Source: Trichoplax sp. H2 (lineage: Eukaryota; Placozoa; Uniplacotomia; Trichoplacea). From it: a stretch of 64,000 nt of DNA. Below the pieces are notes generated by a model. That model was not told the DNA's origin, ran no database searches, and saw nothing but the letters and a program-made list of their open reading frames with translations. The stretch is from assembly GCA_003344405.1 (NCBI GenBank), contig NOWV01000055.1, forward strand, positions 186,001-250,000, in the 5' to 3' direction. Made by a program: the position numbers and the translations under genes. This document shows, in pieces, positions 52,858 through 64,000 of this stretch (within the stretch, counting starts at the first letter, position 1; every line of letters begins with the position of its first letter).

Positions 52858-53600
52858 CAAAGCACACTTAGTACAGCTTTGGCTATAGCACAAACTGGAG
52901 GGTGACATCATTTTTTCTACAGATTGTACTGTACTGTACAGTGTACAGTACATGCCACACGTGGGTCTCCTGAAGGCTCACTGAGACGGTACTACAGTAT
53001 AACCTACTGTACAGTGTACTGTACAGTACATACAGTACAGTACTGTACACTAGTCCATTTACAGTGTCGTCATGTACAGTACTGTACCATACTGTACTAG
53101 TGTACTGTACTGTACACTCAATGATGGACTACTAAAATGTACTACAGTATTTTAGTACTTACACTGCACGTGTAGTCAATGTGCAAAACAGTTGTCACAG
53201 ATCTCCAAACAAAGCACACTCAGCACAGCTTTGACTACAGTACAAACTGGAGGGTGACATCATTTTTTCCACAGATTGTACTGTACCGTACTGTTCTGTA
53301 CAGTACAGTACAGTATACAGTACAGTAAGTCAGCACATGCCACACGTGGGACAGAGGCGGTACAGTACTGTAACCTACTGTACAGTGTACAGTAGTCCAT
53401 TTACAGTACTGTACTGTACAAACTGGTGGGTGACATCATTTTTTCTACAGTGTACAGTAGTCCATTTACAGTGTCGTAATACAGTATATTGTATTGTACA
53501 CTCAGTGATGGACTACTGAAATGTACTGTACAGTACTAAAGTATTTTAGGATTGTGTGCACTGTACGTGTAGTCGATGTGCAAAATAATTGTCACTAATC
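52858..53600. repeat. Two-copy tandem duplication, about 355 bp per unit
   Basis: Units begin at 52858 and 53213 with AAAGCACACT. They share CAAACTGGAGGGTGACATCA, TTTTTTCTACAGATTGTACT, CATGCCACACGTGGG, TAGTCCATTTACAGT and an ending with TGTGCAAAA and TTGTCAC. Extra CTGTA runs are inserted between the shared blocks. Confidence 0.82.
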
Positions 53601-53932
53601 TCGACATAGAAATAGAAACTTTTATTTTGTACCAGTCTACGACACTAAGTCAGTTACTACCGATGGGTACAATATTGAAAAAAAATCAATGCTGTAGTCT
53701 TCAGCTTTGCACCGTAACCACAGTATCTACTTTTCTCTATCGTGCAAACTGCTCCTGATGGCCACTAGCGAAAGCATACTGTACTCAGTGTACTGTCCAC
53801 TACAGTACTGTACAGTATGACAGAGTGCACAATACAATACACTGTAGCGAAGGCAGCGTGGAAATTCAAAAAGTGCCCTGAAACCGCTTGCTACCGGAAC
53901 CGATTGGAAGATAGATTGAGAAAAATTGCGTT

Positions 53933-56900
53933 ATGGCTGATCTAATCCATACTAGCGAAGGAGATCATGGCTCCACTGGTGGCACTTATCGTTCTTATAC
54001 GCCAACAGCCAAACGCCATCGACCTCAAATGAATCGTTCTCTTTCTGTAACCAATATAAAAGATCAACATAATATCATGAGTAAGAGCGATGCATTTAAT
54101 AATTTACCACCATTACAACGCTTCGGCATGGCAAGGAAAGAAGTTAATCAAATCTATCGGAATATTGCTAAATTTGTCAATGATGGTTCTGCATTCTTAC
54201 AAGAATTTGACCAACACAGCAAAAATTTTAACATTAGTGTAGAAGAAATCATGCTTCAGTTGAAGAGTTTTGCTAATCAGGTGGCTGGTATACAGGAAAT
54301 GTTAACTCGTGATCAAATGAAGGTACTCGACATTTCTACTTCGTAATCATCATATGAGTTAATTCACCACCTTGCACATTGTACAATTGGGATATAGACA
54401 AGTCCACTTTTTGAGTAATTGATACCCAGGATGATATACTAGGACTACGATATGTTATGATGTATGGGGAGCACAACAACAATAGGATTGTATGCAGAAT
54501 TGCGGCACAGTAGTGACAACGCATAGAAATTAGAAATAGCATACTATAGATCCCAGTAGACTAGTATCTATGACAGTGTCATAATGAAGGAATGCCTATG
54601 ATTGAAGCCGCACAGCCGTTTCCTTAAATTCTTCCATGCTGCAAAAGATGTGATGCATCCCATTCCTTCTTGATACAAGTTCAAAATTGTTATTCTATTG
54701 ACTTGCTAAAACTCTCACTTATTCATTCACGATCCTCATTACACTTACAGTTAATATAACAACAAGTATCTGATTACTCTTTTCAAGACTGCTCAGCTAG
54801 CTGCTATTTTCAACTGTAACTAGTCGATTTTTCTAGAGTTATAGAGGAGACATTGCATCATTAATCAACTCGCTTACATGCCAACAATTTACATGAAGTC
54901 TTTCAATTCTGTAATCTTAGACACTGCTATTTTTTAAATATGTTATCTACGCTTAGCAATATTTACAGTATAACGGTTACCGACTTGCTGTGAGGCATTA
55001 ATTAGATGCAATTCGAGACGGTAACTTCATATCAATTCAGTGGTAAGGTACAGTGGAAAGTACCTGCTGCTATATAATTATGCAGAAGAATAGAGCTACT
55101 CCTCATCCAACATGGCGCAATATAGCATAGTATACAAATAGATAATATGAGCTTTGCCACATGACTATGTAGTAGACGATGTTGCCTTGATTTCTCTACT
55201 TCAGATCAAACGATGTGTTATACAATTAAGATATTGTACATAGTTAGCATTGCAATGCAATATCTGCCATACAAAACGCGCAATATTGTTTGGATGAAGG
55301 CATACAAGTATCAAATAGAGATGCTGTATCGCTTGCTTGTGCCTGTACTATGCGCATGTTATACGTTATATCAGGAATAAAGTGATGCTAAATTAACCTA
55401 CATAATAAAGTCGTTTGTTATTGCAATGTAGGCTATCTACAAGAAGTGTTTATTTTATTTCTTGCCTACTTAAAACAACCTGTTTTAGTCTTGTGATTTA
55501 CAGTTACTTTAACTTGCAATGTATATAGCATGCTGTCGTTGACTAACAACAACATAGCTCACTTTTATTGCTTGCTTTGATTCAAGGTATGCTTTTTTGG
55601 TCGTACCAGTAACGGAAAAAGTACTGTTGTCAATGCTATGTTAGAGGACAAGATATTACCAACTGGAATGGGCCATACTTCGAATTGTTTTTGTAGTGTG
55701 TCTGGTTGCGATGGCGATGAGTCTTACATGTTAACACCAAATGATGAAAAGTTAGCCGTTACGGTGCGCTAACTCTAATTAAGAATTGACCATTCATGCA
55801 TCTTGTTCTCTAGATCACATCTTTTAGCATCGGTATTCTACATATGTACAGTGTTAATGGCAATGTCTGACTACTGGATCATAATGTTCTTTCTAGAGTG
55901 TAAAACAATTGGCTAGCGCGCTATCACAAGAAAAGCTAGAATCAAACGCTTTAGTAAGAGTTTATTGGCCTAAAAATAGGTATTTTATTTTCTTTCCTAG
56001 CTTACTCGATTGATTTCGGTAGCGGTGTTGATGATATAGTCGATTTTAATGATAGTCTGTTGTTATAACTAGAGTTGAGTTGCTTCGGGACGATGTTGTT
56101 TTGGTCGACAGGTATAAACGTTAGCAAAAATGCATGCGATCGTGATTTTCAACCTATCTGTGTATCGTTAGTAAATATGATTATTTTTTGTATGACATCA
56201 TTTCTTCTATACGATCCAGTAAGATAACTGTATCTAAACATGATTTATAGATTATTCTATTTCCTAGCTGTCTTTGTAGCGATGATTTTCTCCTTTTAAT
56301 TTACAGTCCTGGGATTGATGTTACACCTGATCTCGATTCGTGGATTAATCAGCATTGTCTAGATGCTGATGTTTTTGTGCTTGTCGCCAATGCTGAATCA
56401 ACTTTAATGATAACGGAAAAAAATTTCTTTCACAAAGTTAGTGAAAGGTTATCAAAGCCTAATATCTTTATCCTTAATAACCGTTGGGACGCATCTGCAA
56501 ACGAACCAGACATTGTAGAAGAGGTATTATATACAATCCGCATTAATATAACTTATTTATTATTATAGGTATTGTTCTACCCAAATCATGATATTCAAAT
56601 TTTGTAGGAAATCTAATGGCTATGACATAATTTTTATTCCAGGTTAAAAAGCAGCATCTTGAGCGTACGATTGACTTCCTAGCTAATGAATTGCAAGTTG
56701 CTAATAAACGGGTTGCCCTTGACAGGGTTTTCTTTGTATCAGCGAAAGAGGTATTCAATTATACTGACTCGTTCTCGTACACATTAATCTGTTGGAATAA
56801 GTATCCATGTGCCTTATATTGCGTACATGGGATTCATATTACTATTTGCAAGTAACAGTTATTAATTTTTGATCTATAATATTTTAGACTCTAACTGCTA

Positions 56901-59585
56901 GACAGAAAAGACAGAGAGGAGACCCAATAGACGGTTTGTTACTTTCTTAAAAGTTCACATTCAACTAGTGTTAAGATAGCTATTGTCTAAATATAATTCT
57001 ATCATGAAAGGGGTTGGATTTAGCGAAGGTTATCAAGCGCGCTTACTTGAATTTGAGAGCTTCGAAAAGAAGTTTAAGGTATTTTTGAAAGACATAACCT
57101 GCTGGTTTAACTGAGTGAAAACTTTTGTCTATTATTAATTATTTCTAGGAATGTATATCTGAGTCAGCAATCAAGACTAAGTTTGAACAACACGCTAAGC
57201 AAGGGTTAAAAATTATCGATTGTATGAAAGATGCCCTCCAACAATTGGAGAATAATATTATAAGCAAAATGTAATTAAGGAACGATGCTTTGCCTAATAA
57301 CATTAATGATGATCGTAATTTGCGCTTATTTGGATTAAATGCTGTATTTACAACATCAATGAGTTCTTAAACCATTTGTGTGTTATATTTACGTTACAGT
57401 GTACAATTACGCGATGAACGGAGTACCTGCCTAAAAAATTTAGCTTATGTAAAGAATCGTCTTCGTGATGAAGCGTCACACTTTGATGCCCGGTTGAAAC
57501 AATTAACTAGCAGTGTTGAGAAAAAAGTTTGTAGATAAAAGTTATCATTTAAGGATAGAGTTTCACTAAATTGTATTTGTGATGTATACAGTAATATTCA
57601 TCATCATTTACTATATGTTTGAAGGTAGCGAAGGCAATGACCCGAGAGATCAACCACTTAGCTTATTTAGTGGATGACTTTAATCGTCCGTTTCATTCAC
57701 ATGATCTTGTCATTCAGACATATAAAAAGGTAACTCTGACACGATAATAATTAAACTCTAGTGTGACTATAAGTGTTCGTTTTACGCATCGTTAATGATA
57801 TAATAAATATTAAGAATGTTCGATAAACTTTTGGGGTTATCTGTTATAGGAACTACTCGATTATATAGATGAAGGGTTGGGTAGAAATCTTATGGTTCGC
57901 TGCTCGGAAACTGTTAATGATGGCTGGAATAAAACACGAAATGATATTATAAGTAGGTTAACTTTCCTATTTTTCAGTGATGGTGGCTATACTTTCTAAT
58001 CCTTCTACATTCGTAATCTTATGGGTTAATATCAACTGTTTTATAAAAATCACGTATCTTCTTAAACGGATGCTTTAAAATCTAGAACGAATACGAGAAA
58101 TTCTACCTGCAGATTATCATAAAGCCCTTGCTCTTGACGATACCTTGTAAAAATTACTTAATAATATTCTTAGTGTTATAACCATCGGTTTTGTATTAAT
58201 ATATATTATTGAATTCGATCTCTGATGACTTCTAGGCCTGAAGTTCCTATCAGTTACAATTTAGATTGTCATAACTTGTGCGGTGGGTTCCAAGAAGATA
58301 TAAAATTTAGATTCACTTGGGGCTGGCGACCGTTGCTTCGTAGTGCTCTAGTCTTATGTGGCAATACACGTTTTGTGCGAGTTCTGGATGAAAACGAGGT
58401 TATATTGACTGTAAAATAGCAATCATTATATATCTAAAATAAGGTTTCTCCGCACTGTCAAGATCTATACGATTTCCATCATATAGATCTTACATCATGG
58501 AGAAATAGAAATATTTTCGATAGGTCTAGCTGTATTGCAGTACTAATAACACATACTGACAATACAAACTCCTTATTGAACATTCTTATTACAGTATATT
58601 AATAAAATACAGTTCCTATCGTTTATAAGAGTTGTAACACTGCTAGTACAATTTCTATCTTAGGAATTCTCTCAGCGTGCAAATCAGGATACTACAGTAG
58701 TTGGGTCACCTGAGTTGCCCATCAGCCTAGCAACTGGTATTGCAATGGCTTCATCGTATAGTTCTTTAGGAATTGTTATCACTGCTGGTGCGGTAAGACA
58801 CTTTTTTTGAAGATTTTGAGTTGGATTATAGCAGATATATACGTATATAAACTACATGAGAAGATATTCGTTCGTGATAGTATATTTAAGTTGATACAAA
58901 CTTTGTTTTTGGATTAGATTTTTAGAATGGTTGGTTGGAGATTATTTACTGTTGGGATTGCCGTATATGGCGGATTATATGGCTTTGAGCGTTTAACTTG
59001 GACTCGTGGAGCTCAAGAGCGCACCTATAAGAAGCAGGTAAAACTTTAAATCGGATATAACTTTGTAACTAAAAGCAAATGCACTAATTCTTTTGTTATA
59101 TACAGTTTGTTAATTATGCTACGCAGAAATTGAAAATGATGATATCGATTACAAGTCGAAATTGTAGCAATCAAATTCAAAAGTACGATTAATTATTTAT
59201 ATTAGTGCTTCGTGCCTACTAACATATAGTTAGTGAAACTAACATTCTATTGAATTTCTTAAATGCTTAATAAATGAAGTGAACTTAATGGAACATACCA
59301 TCGGCTAATAAACGCAGTCACTGAATATAAAACTACATTGGAAGAACAGAGTAAAGAGCTCAATTTACGGGTATCAAAATTGGAAGAAATTGAAAATACA
59401 TTTAAAGTTTTAAGGTAATATTATGAATTATATAATTAGCAGCTACAATCAGTAACCTTATAGGTCTCAAATGAAATTTAAACTGATACGCTATTATGGT
59501 ATTTTCGTATAGCAATCGTTCTATTTGGCTTCAAAATGAATTATTGGCTTTTATAGATACTTATTTACCTCACGATTCTGATTAA
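53933..59585 (+). CDS. MFN: Mitofusin (outer-mitochondrial-membrane fusion GTPase)
   Basis: A dynamin-family GTPase that tethers and fuses outer mitochondrial membranes. Nineteen exons: 53933-54322, 55587-55763, 55897-55979, 56073-56111, 56307-56523, 56643-56750, 56888-56933, 57011-57078, 57149-57270, 57400-57526, 57625-57729, 57850-57952, 58086-58146, 58236-58398, 58664-58792, 58918-59037, 59106-59182, 59280-59414, 59513-59585. All phases agree and give 780 aa, slightly longer than human MFN1/MFN2. G1 is GRTSNGKS (135-142); G3 is DSPG (229-232), with its Ser codon split by an intron; G4 is NRWD (about 288-291). [20 protein letters not shown] and FVSAKE are strongly family-like. The membrane hairpin spans exons 15-16 ([13 protein letters not shown], then VGWRLF and [10 protein letters not shown]). 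Exons 17-19 give the C-terminal coiled coil (HR2), ending LPHDSD. Exon 4 is only 39 bp. The 55-residue N-terminal extension is Ser/Thr/Arg-rich and poorly conserved. It is the only mitofusin in this window. Confidence 0.96.
58461..58491. repeat. Small hairpin in MFN intron 14
   Basis: AAGATCTATA and TATAGATCTT pair across a short loop. Outside them TTTCTCC (58444-58450) and GGAGAAA (58499-58505) can extend the stem imperfectly. It may be a decayed inverted-repeat element. Confidence 0.5.
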
Positions 59586-60617
59586 TGTTGATCGAGAATC
59601 CATAGTTCCATACATTTCTTTATCAACTGCAATTGAAGGATATGTAAAATAATATTTGTTACTGTATGTAATCTAAAATTGCAAATCTTTGCAAGATTTT
59701 TGACAAAAATTACTAGTTGATAAACTAAAAAATTTGAAAGCAGATACTCGTATACGTAGTCTTTACATATCATCATCATTCGAAATCTGATAAATTATTA
59801 CTTGTTGTAAATGACTAGTCAGTCATGCTTGTTACTTCGACATGTACGGTTTGTTTGTATTAAAGTAAAACGAGTACTTCTATAATTAACAAGTTTAACA
59901 TAAATACTGATACGATAAGATGCCGAAACATAAATTTAAACACATTAGACGATACTTTCAATTATTTATTACTCGGTTTGATATACAAAAGACCGGTAAA
60001 TACCGGCAAAGTTAACGCATTAACTTTAATGCCTGAAATTTTATGTACTTATAATTAAATTGTATACGACCAAATCAGCTAGGTGTACTCTTTCTTATTC
60101 AATTATAATTATTAAGTGCGTTATAATCTAAGTTGAATTAGCCAAGCATCTAGGTATTTGCTATCTTGTATCCGGAAATAAGTACGTATTTAAGCTAAAA
60201 TTCTTGTGGTATATGCGCTTATGTGTCCAGTAAGAAAATGGACTATAAAAATAGAATTCAGGTTATGTCGAGAATTTTTGTCATCCTAATCAAATGGCAA
60301 GAATACTATAATATTTTTTAACTACACCTACAATATTCAGTGAATAAAGTTCCTATAAGTTACATGAGTTAAGCGGTCCTAATGATTTATGATGTATCTA
60401 AGGATGGCTTAGTTTAAATAAGGCGAGTATTACGTGAGAAGAGATTCGTGAATTTGGGTTAAATCAATATACGGTTGTGCGTTGCATTACTGCGTAAACT
60501 GAAGAATACGAGTGTATAGAGACTTGTATACACTGTATATATATATATATATATATATAAAATAAAAGGACGTTGACAAGGTTCGCATGGATATCAGTCC
60601 ACATGATTGTTAGGCTC
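59586..60617. other. Convergent MFN/PEX5 intergenic region
   Basis: 1.03 kb between the stop codons of MFN (+) and PEX5 (-), holding both 3' untranslated regions. AT-rich, with a (TA)n run at about 60535-60559. No coding signal. Confidence 0.6.
60535..60559. repeat. (TA)n microsatellite
   Basis: About 12 TA units followed by AAATAAAA, close to the 3' end of PEX5. Confidence 0.9.
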
Positions 60618-63600
60618 TTAAACTGAAACATCGAACTCTTTATTCAGTGTTGCCAAGTCTCTTTCATCGACAGCTTGGAATAAATCTGACTTTCCGTTAT
60701 AGGATAGGGCCATACGAAGTGTAGACCATATGTTATCAGACATAGTTGTAGAACCATAATCATTTCGCTGCATATTTAGTGCAATTAGAAAATGTTCGAT
60801 AGCTTCCCTAAAATTGTTTAAATATTTTACAATTTTTTCTTTACCATAATAGAGTACTAGTCTGAAGTAATGCCGGCAATGTAATACCTATAAGCTTTCA
60901 GGTTAATACAACTTATTCCTAAGTTGTATCTAGCCCTAACATAACCAGGTGATAGAGATAAAGCAGTATGATATGCTAGGATCGCCTAGAAAATTTAAGC
61001 AGATGTAAAGCTTAATCTTCTTTCAATGTAGCTTGAAAGTAATGGTAATCATAATTATAATTCTTTAAAGACCTCTTCGCTTTTATTACTATTAGCCAAG
61101 GTCGCTCCCAATTTATTCCATAGTTCGGGATCCTATAACAATTTTGGAGAGAAATCCAACACCGATCACTATGCTAACAAATACATGGTGCGATAGACAA
61201 ATCAAGTATTATACTTTTACATTTATAGCATTTAACTGTAAATGACTATAAAACAAAGCTATTAAATACGTACATCTGGCTTACTGTCTACAGCAACTCT
61301 GAAGCAATCAGCTGCCTTTTCGTAATCGCCAGATAAATTATAAAGTACACCTAGGCAACTCTATGAAGATACGAAATTAGTATAGCCAAGTTATAGAATT
61401 ATTGCTACAGGTTAAAAGTTTATGCGTTATTGGCAGCGTTAGATTATAGGGACACCTGAACGTCGACATCTACGTTTTCAGGGGAAAGTCTAGCGGCCTC
61501 TAAAAAGATACTTTCAATCTCACGGAATTGCTCCCTATTTATGATATATTTAAACATCGATTAATTGCACAGTTAACTGTCACTTCAAAATCTTTTGCAG
61601 TCTAAATTGCAACCTAGTCATTAATGACGAAGTGACCATTCCATCATCAGATAGCTGAGTTGAATCTCTAACAAGATGATGATACCTACAAAAGAGATAT
61701 TGTCACTGATATTCAATAACAAATATAATTCTAACGTATGTTTATCATTCGTAGTTGAACATTCATACTTTGGGTTGTTATACAGCCAACTCTTCAGCGT
61801 TCGACAGGCCTTTAATTGAAGTATACATACGAATATTTATTTAGCTATTTTGTTATACACTGCATATACCCATACAGTAAGTAGGCGTATATTAAATACG
61901 GCATTTAACTGTATAGCTCTATTAAAGAGTGCAATTAAATTATTGTTGTTTGTAATTATAGACGTAGTTGTTGAGAACTTACCTGTAATTGTAAGGATTC
62001 GTTAGTATAACTGACTGAGAGTGCCTGGAGAGCAGGCAAGCGGCCTGGTTCTAACTGTAGACACCTGATAAATGTTTAACATATTAATGTATATGCTAGA
62101 AGTATATAACACAGATTTACTAATACTCTTAACTGACCTTCTTAGAGCAGATACTGCCTGATTTTCCTGCTCATTTTCTGCATGCGTTGTGCCAAGATAT
62201 TGCCATGCCTATTGCAATAATGTCTTATTGTCAGTAAATTAATATTGCATCCAATCTATGATTATGATAACGTTTCAATATATAGAATATCATTTCACTA
62301 GTTAAACGATACCTCGACGTGTTCAGGATTTTTCTTGACCTAGGATTAGCACAGATTTTAAGTCATTATAAAGAAAAATACTACCTAACTCCAGGTACTG
62401 ACTTACATCAGCTTCGAATAGCAGCAATGCCATAGATAAATTTCCTTCTTTTAACATTTGTAAACCTTCATTAAAAGGATCAGGGTGATTTTCAAACGGA
62501 TTGTCTTCCTTAAAATCGTATTCCTGATTAGAAAGTGAGCCAGAATGACATTAGTTATAGCAAATTTTATGAGGTAACTTTACTGATATCGACCACTACT
62601 ATGTCACATATAAACCTTGTTGTACGTATCCTCATATTCAGAAAGCCAAGGATGCTCTGGATGATTATCTCTATAGCGTGATATCGTTTATTATATTAGC
62701 GAACTAGGCTATATCGAAAAACAAGTTATTTATTTCTACATACTAGTAACAAATGTTACCTATCGTAGCTTTCCCATTCTTTTTGCAAGTTATCCCAAAC
62801 TTCGTTATCCTTGGACTTAGAACGAAGAGTCTCGTGTTATAATGGTTTTATACTTTCAAAAATTATTAAAATTTGCCTCAAGTAGTATATAAAGATAACA
62901 TTTTATTTATTTATCCACCTCTTCGTCGAATTGGTTTACCCATTGTTCTTCATTCATAACTTCTGCACCCTAACAAGATAAAATATGAATGCTTAAGTCG
63001 TCAATTTTTTATTAATTTAAGATATTCTCGTACTATTTTGTTTGAAATCATATACTTTTACAATTCTAACCTGTTGCTCAGCAGTAAATTCCTTTTCCCA
63101 CTGTTCTGCTGCTCCATCAACAACCTTATCGTAAATTTATAGTATAAGAATGTAATAGAATTTCAATTGTATAATTATAGCGGTAGCAGAACAATTGGAA
63201 TAGATATGCATACAAGTCATTACGAATGATGTATGAGAGAGTATTGGTTAGGTTGTCAAGGTTAGAAAGAATGAATATATTCCATATTAGAAGCGAGCGT
63301 AGCTATTAGATTATGTGGCTAGACACCTGATCGTCCTTAATAGTTAATTCGCCTGTGCTAAGCTTCTTTACAAAGTCGAAAAACTAACAGAATAAAATGA
63401 TATGGCACCTTTAAGGGCTTACAGCTATTGAGTTAGCTAAAATTTTTATTTTTTTGACTTTGTATACTACTCTATATGACACTACCTGACGAATAATCAC
63501 ATTACGTTATTCTTCCATATTATGTGTTATATAGAGTACATATATACCTTGGAATCTGCAAATTTAGGATCATTTGAGATTTCCGATAAAGCAGCAGCTG

Positions 63601-64000
63601 TATCTTTCAGTTCATTCTTAGAATTGGCTTCAACATATTCAGCAGCCCTACATACAAGTAGTTAATCCTTAAAATTAGCTAGTTACCGATATTAAATCAT
63701 GATTTAGACTTAATTTACTACCAAGTATCGTGCAATTGTTTATTGTCATTTTGGTATTCTGCAGCCCTATAAAAGAATACTTTTCTTAGTTAAACTATAG
63801 ATATGAGTATTTTGATCATGCGGTACAATATGTAATGATTTCACTGTATAAAAGGTGTCTTATTAATACCAAATAGCATGTTCTGTGTCTTGTAAATATT
63901 CATCAGCCCATTGTGTTGGAGGATGATCACCTAAGTGGTATAGATGGTATTGATTAAGTAGAACATTTATTTTAAAGTTTTTTAAATCAGATAGGCGTAA
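60618..64000 (-). CDS. PEX5: PEX5, peroxisomal targeting signal 1 receptor (5' end outside window)
   Basis: Cytosolic receptor that binds C-terminal SKL-type signals through TPR repeats and docks at PEX14/PEX13. Exons on the minus strand in coding order: 63930-63870, 63766-63722, 63647-63548, 63383-63327, 63124-63071, 62969-62919, 62815-62760, 62670-62616, 62523-62407, 62339-62313, 62208-62138, 62064-61983, 61809-61769, 61685-61614, 61534-61456, 61360-61274, 61132-61073, 60985-60888, 60807-60618. All phases agree. The N-terminal half has W-x-x-x-F/Y docking motifs: WADEY, WAAEY (twice), WEKEF, WVNQF. The TPR half has [57 protein letters not shown] and [15 protein letters not shown], and ends [32 protein letters not shown]. 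These match metazoan PEX5 closely. One exon is only 27 bp (encodes VKKNPEHVE). The first coding exons lie beyond 64000. Confidence 0.95.

Larger units (their letters stand above)
49246..53932. other. Repeat-rich divergent intergenic region
   Basis: 4.7 kb between the 5' ends of CDA (-) and MFN (+). It holds three tandem-repeat blocks (separate entries) and dense TACAG/CTGTA words. 51.1-51.5 kb is a more complex island with a minus-strand frame (51112-51474) that I cannot assign. The many short frames reading VQY, TVQYC or LYCTV are translated pentamer repeats, not genes. Confidence 0.65.

Overview
This is an AT-rich, intron-dense eukaryotic nuclear window from an early-branching animal. A placozoan (Trichoplax-like) is my best inference: compact multi-exon genes with introns of about 60 bp to 3 kb, animal-type MFN, PEX5 and CDA sequences, and a tandem array of CD20-like genes. 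The lineage call rests on overall character, not on a marker gene. I rebuilt gene models by hand from consensus splice sites, reading-frame phase and recalled family motifs.

Layout. (1) 436-1499 (-): a two-exon, stand-alone protein of the biotin-protein-ligase N-terminal (BPL_N, glutamine-amidotransferase-like) family. (2) 4162-44337: a dispersed tandem array of eight loci encoding four-transmembrane proteins that resemble the CD20/MS4A family. They lie at 4162, 12394, 16254, 21106, 23198, 27979, 32315-36066 (the only minus-strand one) and 40039. Six are complete and in frame. One is a damaged orphan first exon (21106). One carries a single-base frameshift in a T homopolymer (the minus-strand copy). 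The intact members share one plan: exon 1 with TM1 and the start of TM2; a tiny exon 2 of 20-22 codons finishing TM2; exon 3 with TM3 and TM4; and usually exon 4 with a fast-changing cytoplasmic tail (Gln/Pro-rich, repeated, or with PPxY motifs). The introns inside the membrane part are phase 0. (3) 46940-49245 (-): a four-exon cytidine deaminase. (4) 53933-59585 (+): a 19-exon mitofusin, complete at 780 aa. (5) 60618-beyond 64000 (-): PEX5, the PTS1 receptor of peroxisome import, missing its 5' end in this window. MFN and PEX5 converge tail to tail with about 1.0 kb between them.

The gaps between genes are mostly unremarkable AT-rich DNA. Exceptions are 26.6-27.8, 36.3-39.8 and 49.3-53.9 kb, which are full of a self-complementary pentamer (TACAG/CTGTA) in both orientations, embedded in tandem duplications of about 90-390 bp; one of these holds a 20-N assembly gap (39240-39259). 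Other structures include a 54-bp perfect palindrome, a miRNA-precursor-like hairpin and a small terminal-inverted-repeat element inside an intron.

The most interesting part is the CD20-like array: a conserved membrane core built on a fixed exon plan, attached to tails that diversify by repeat expansion and by gain of PPxY motifs, with birth-and-death visible in the broken members.
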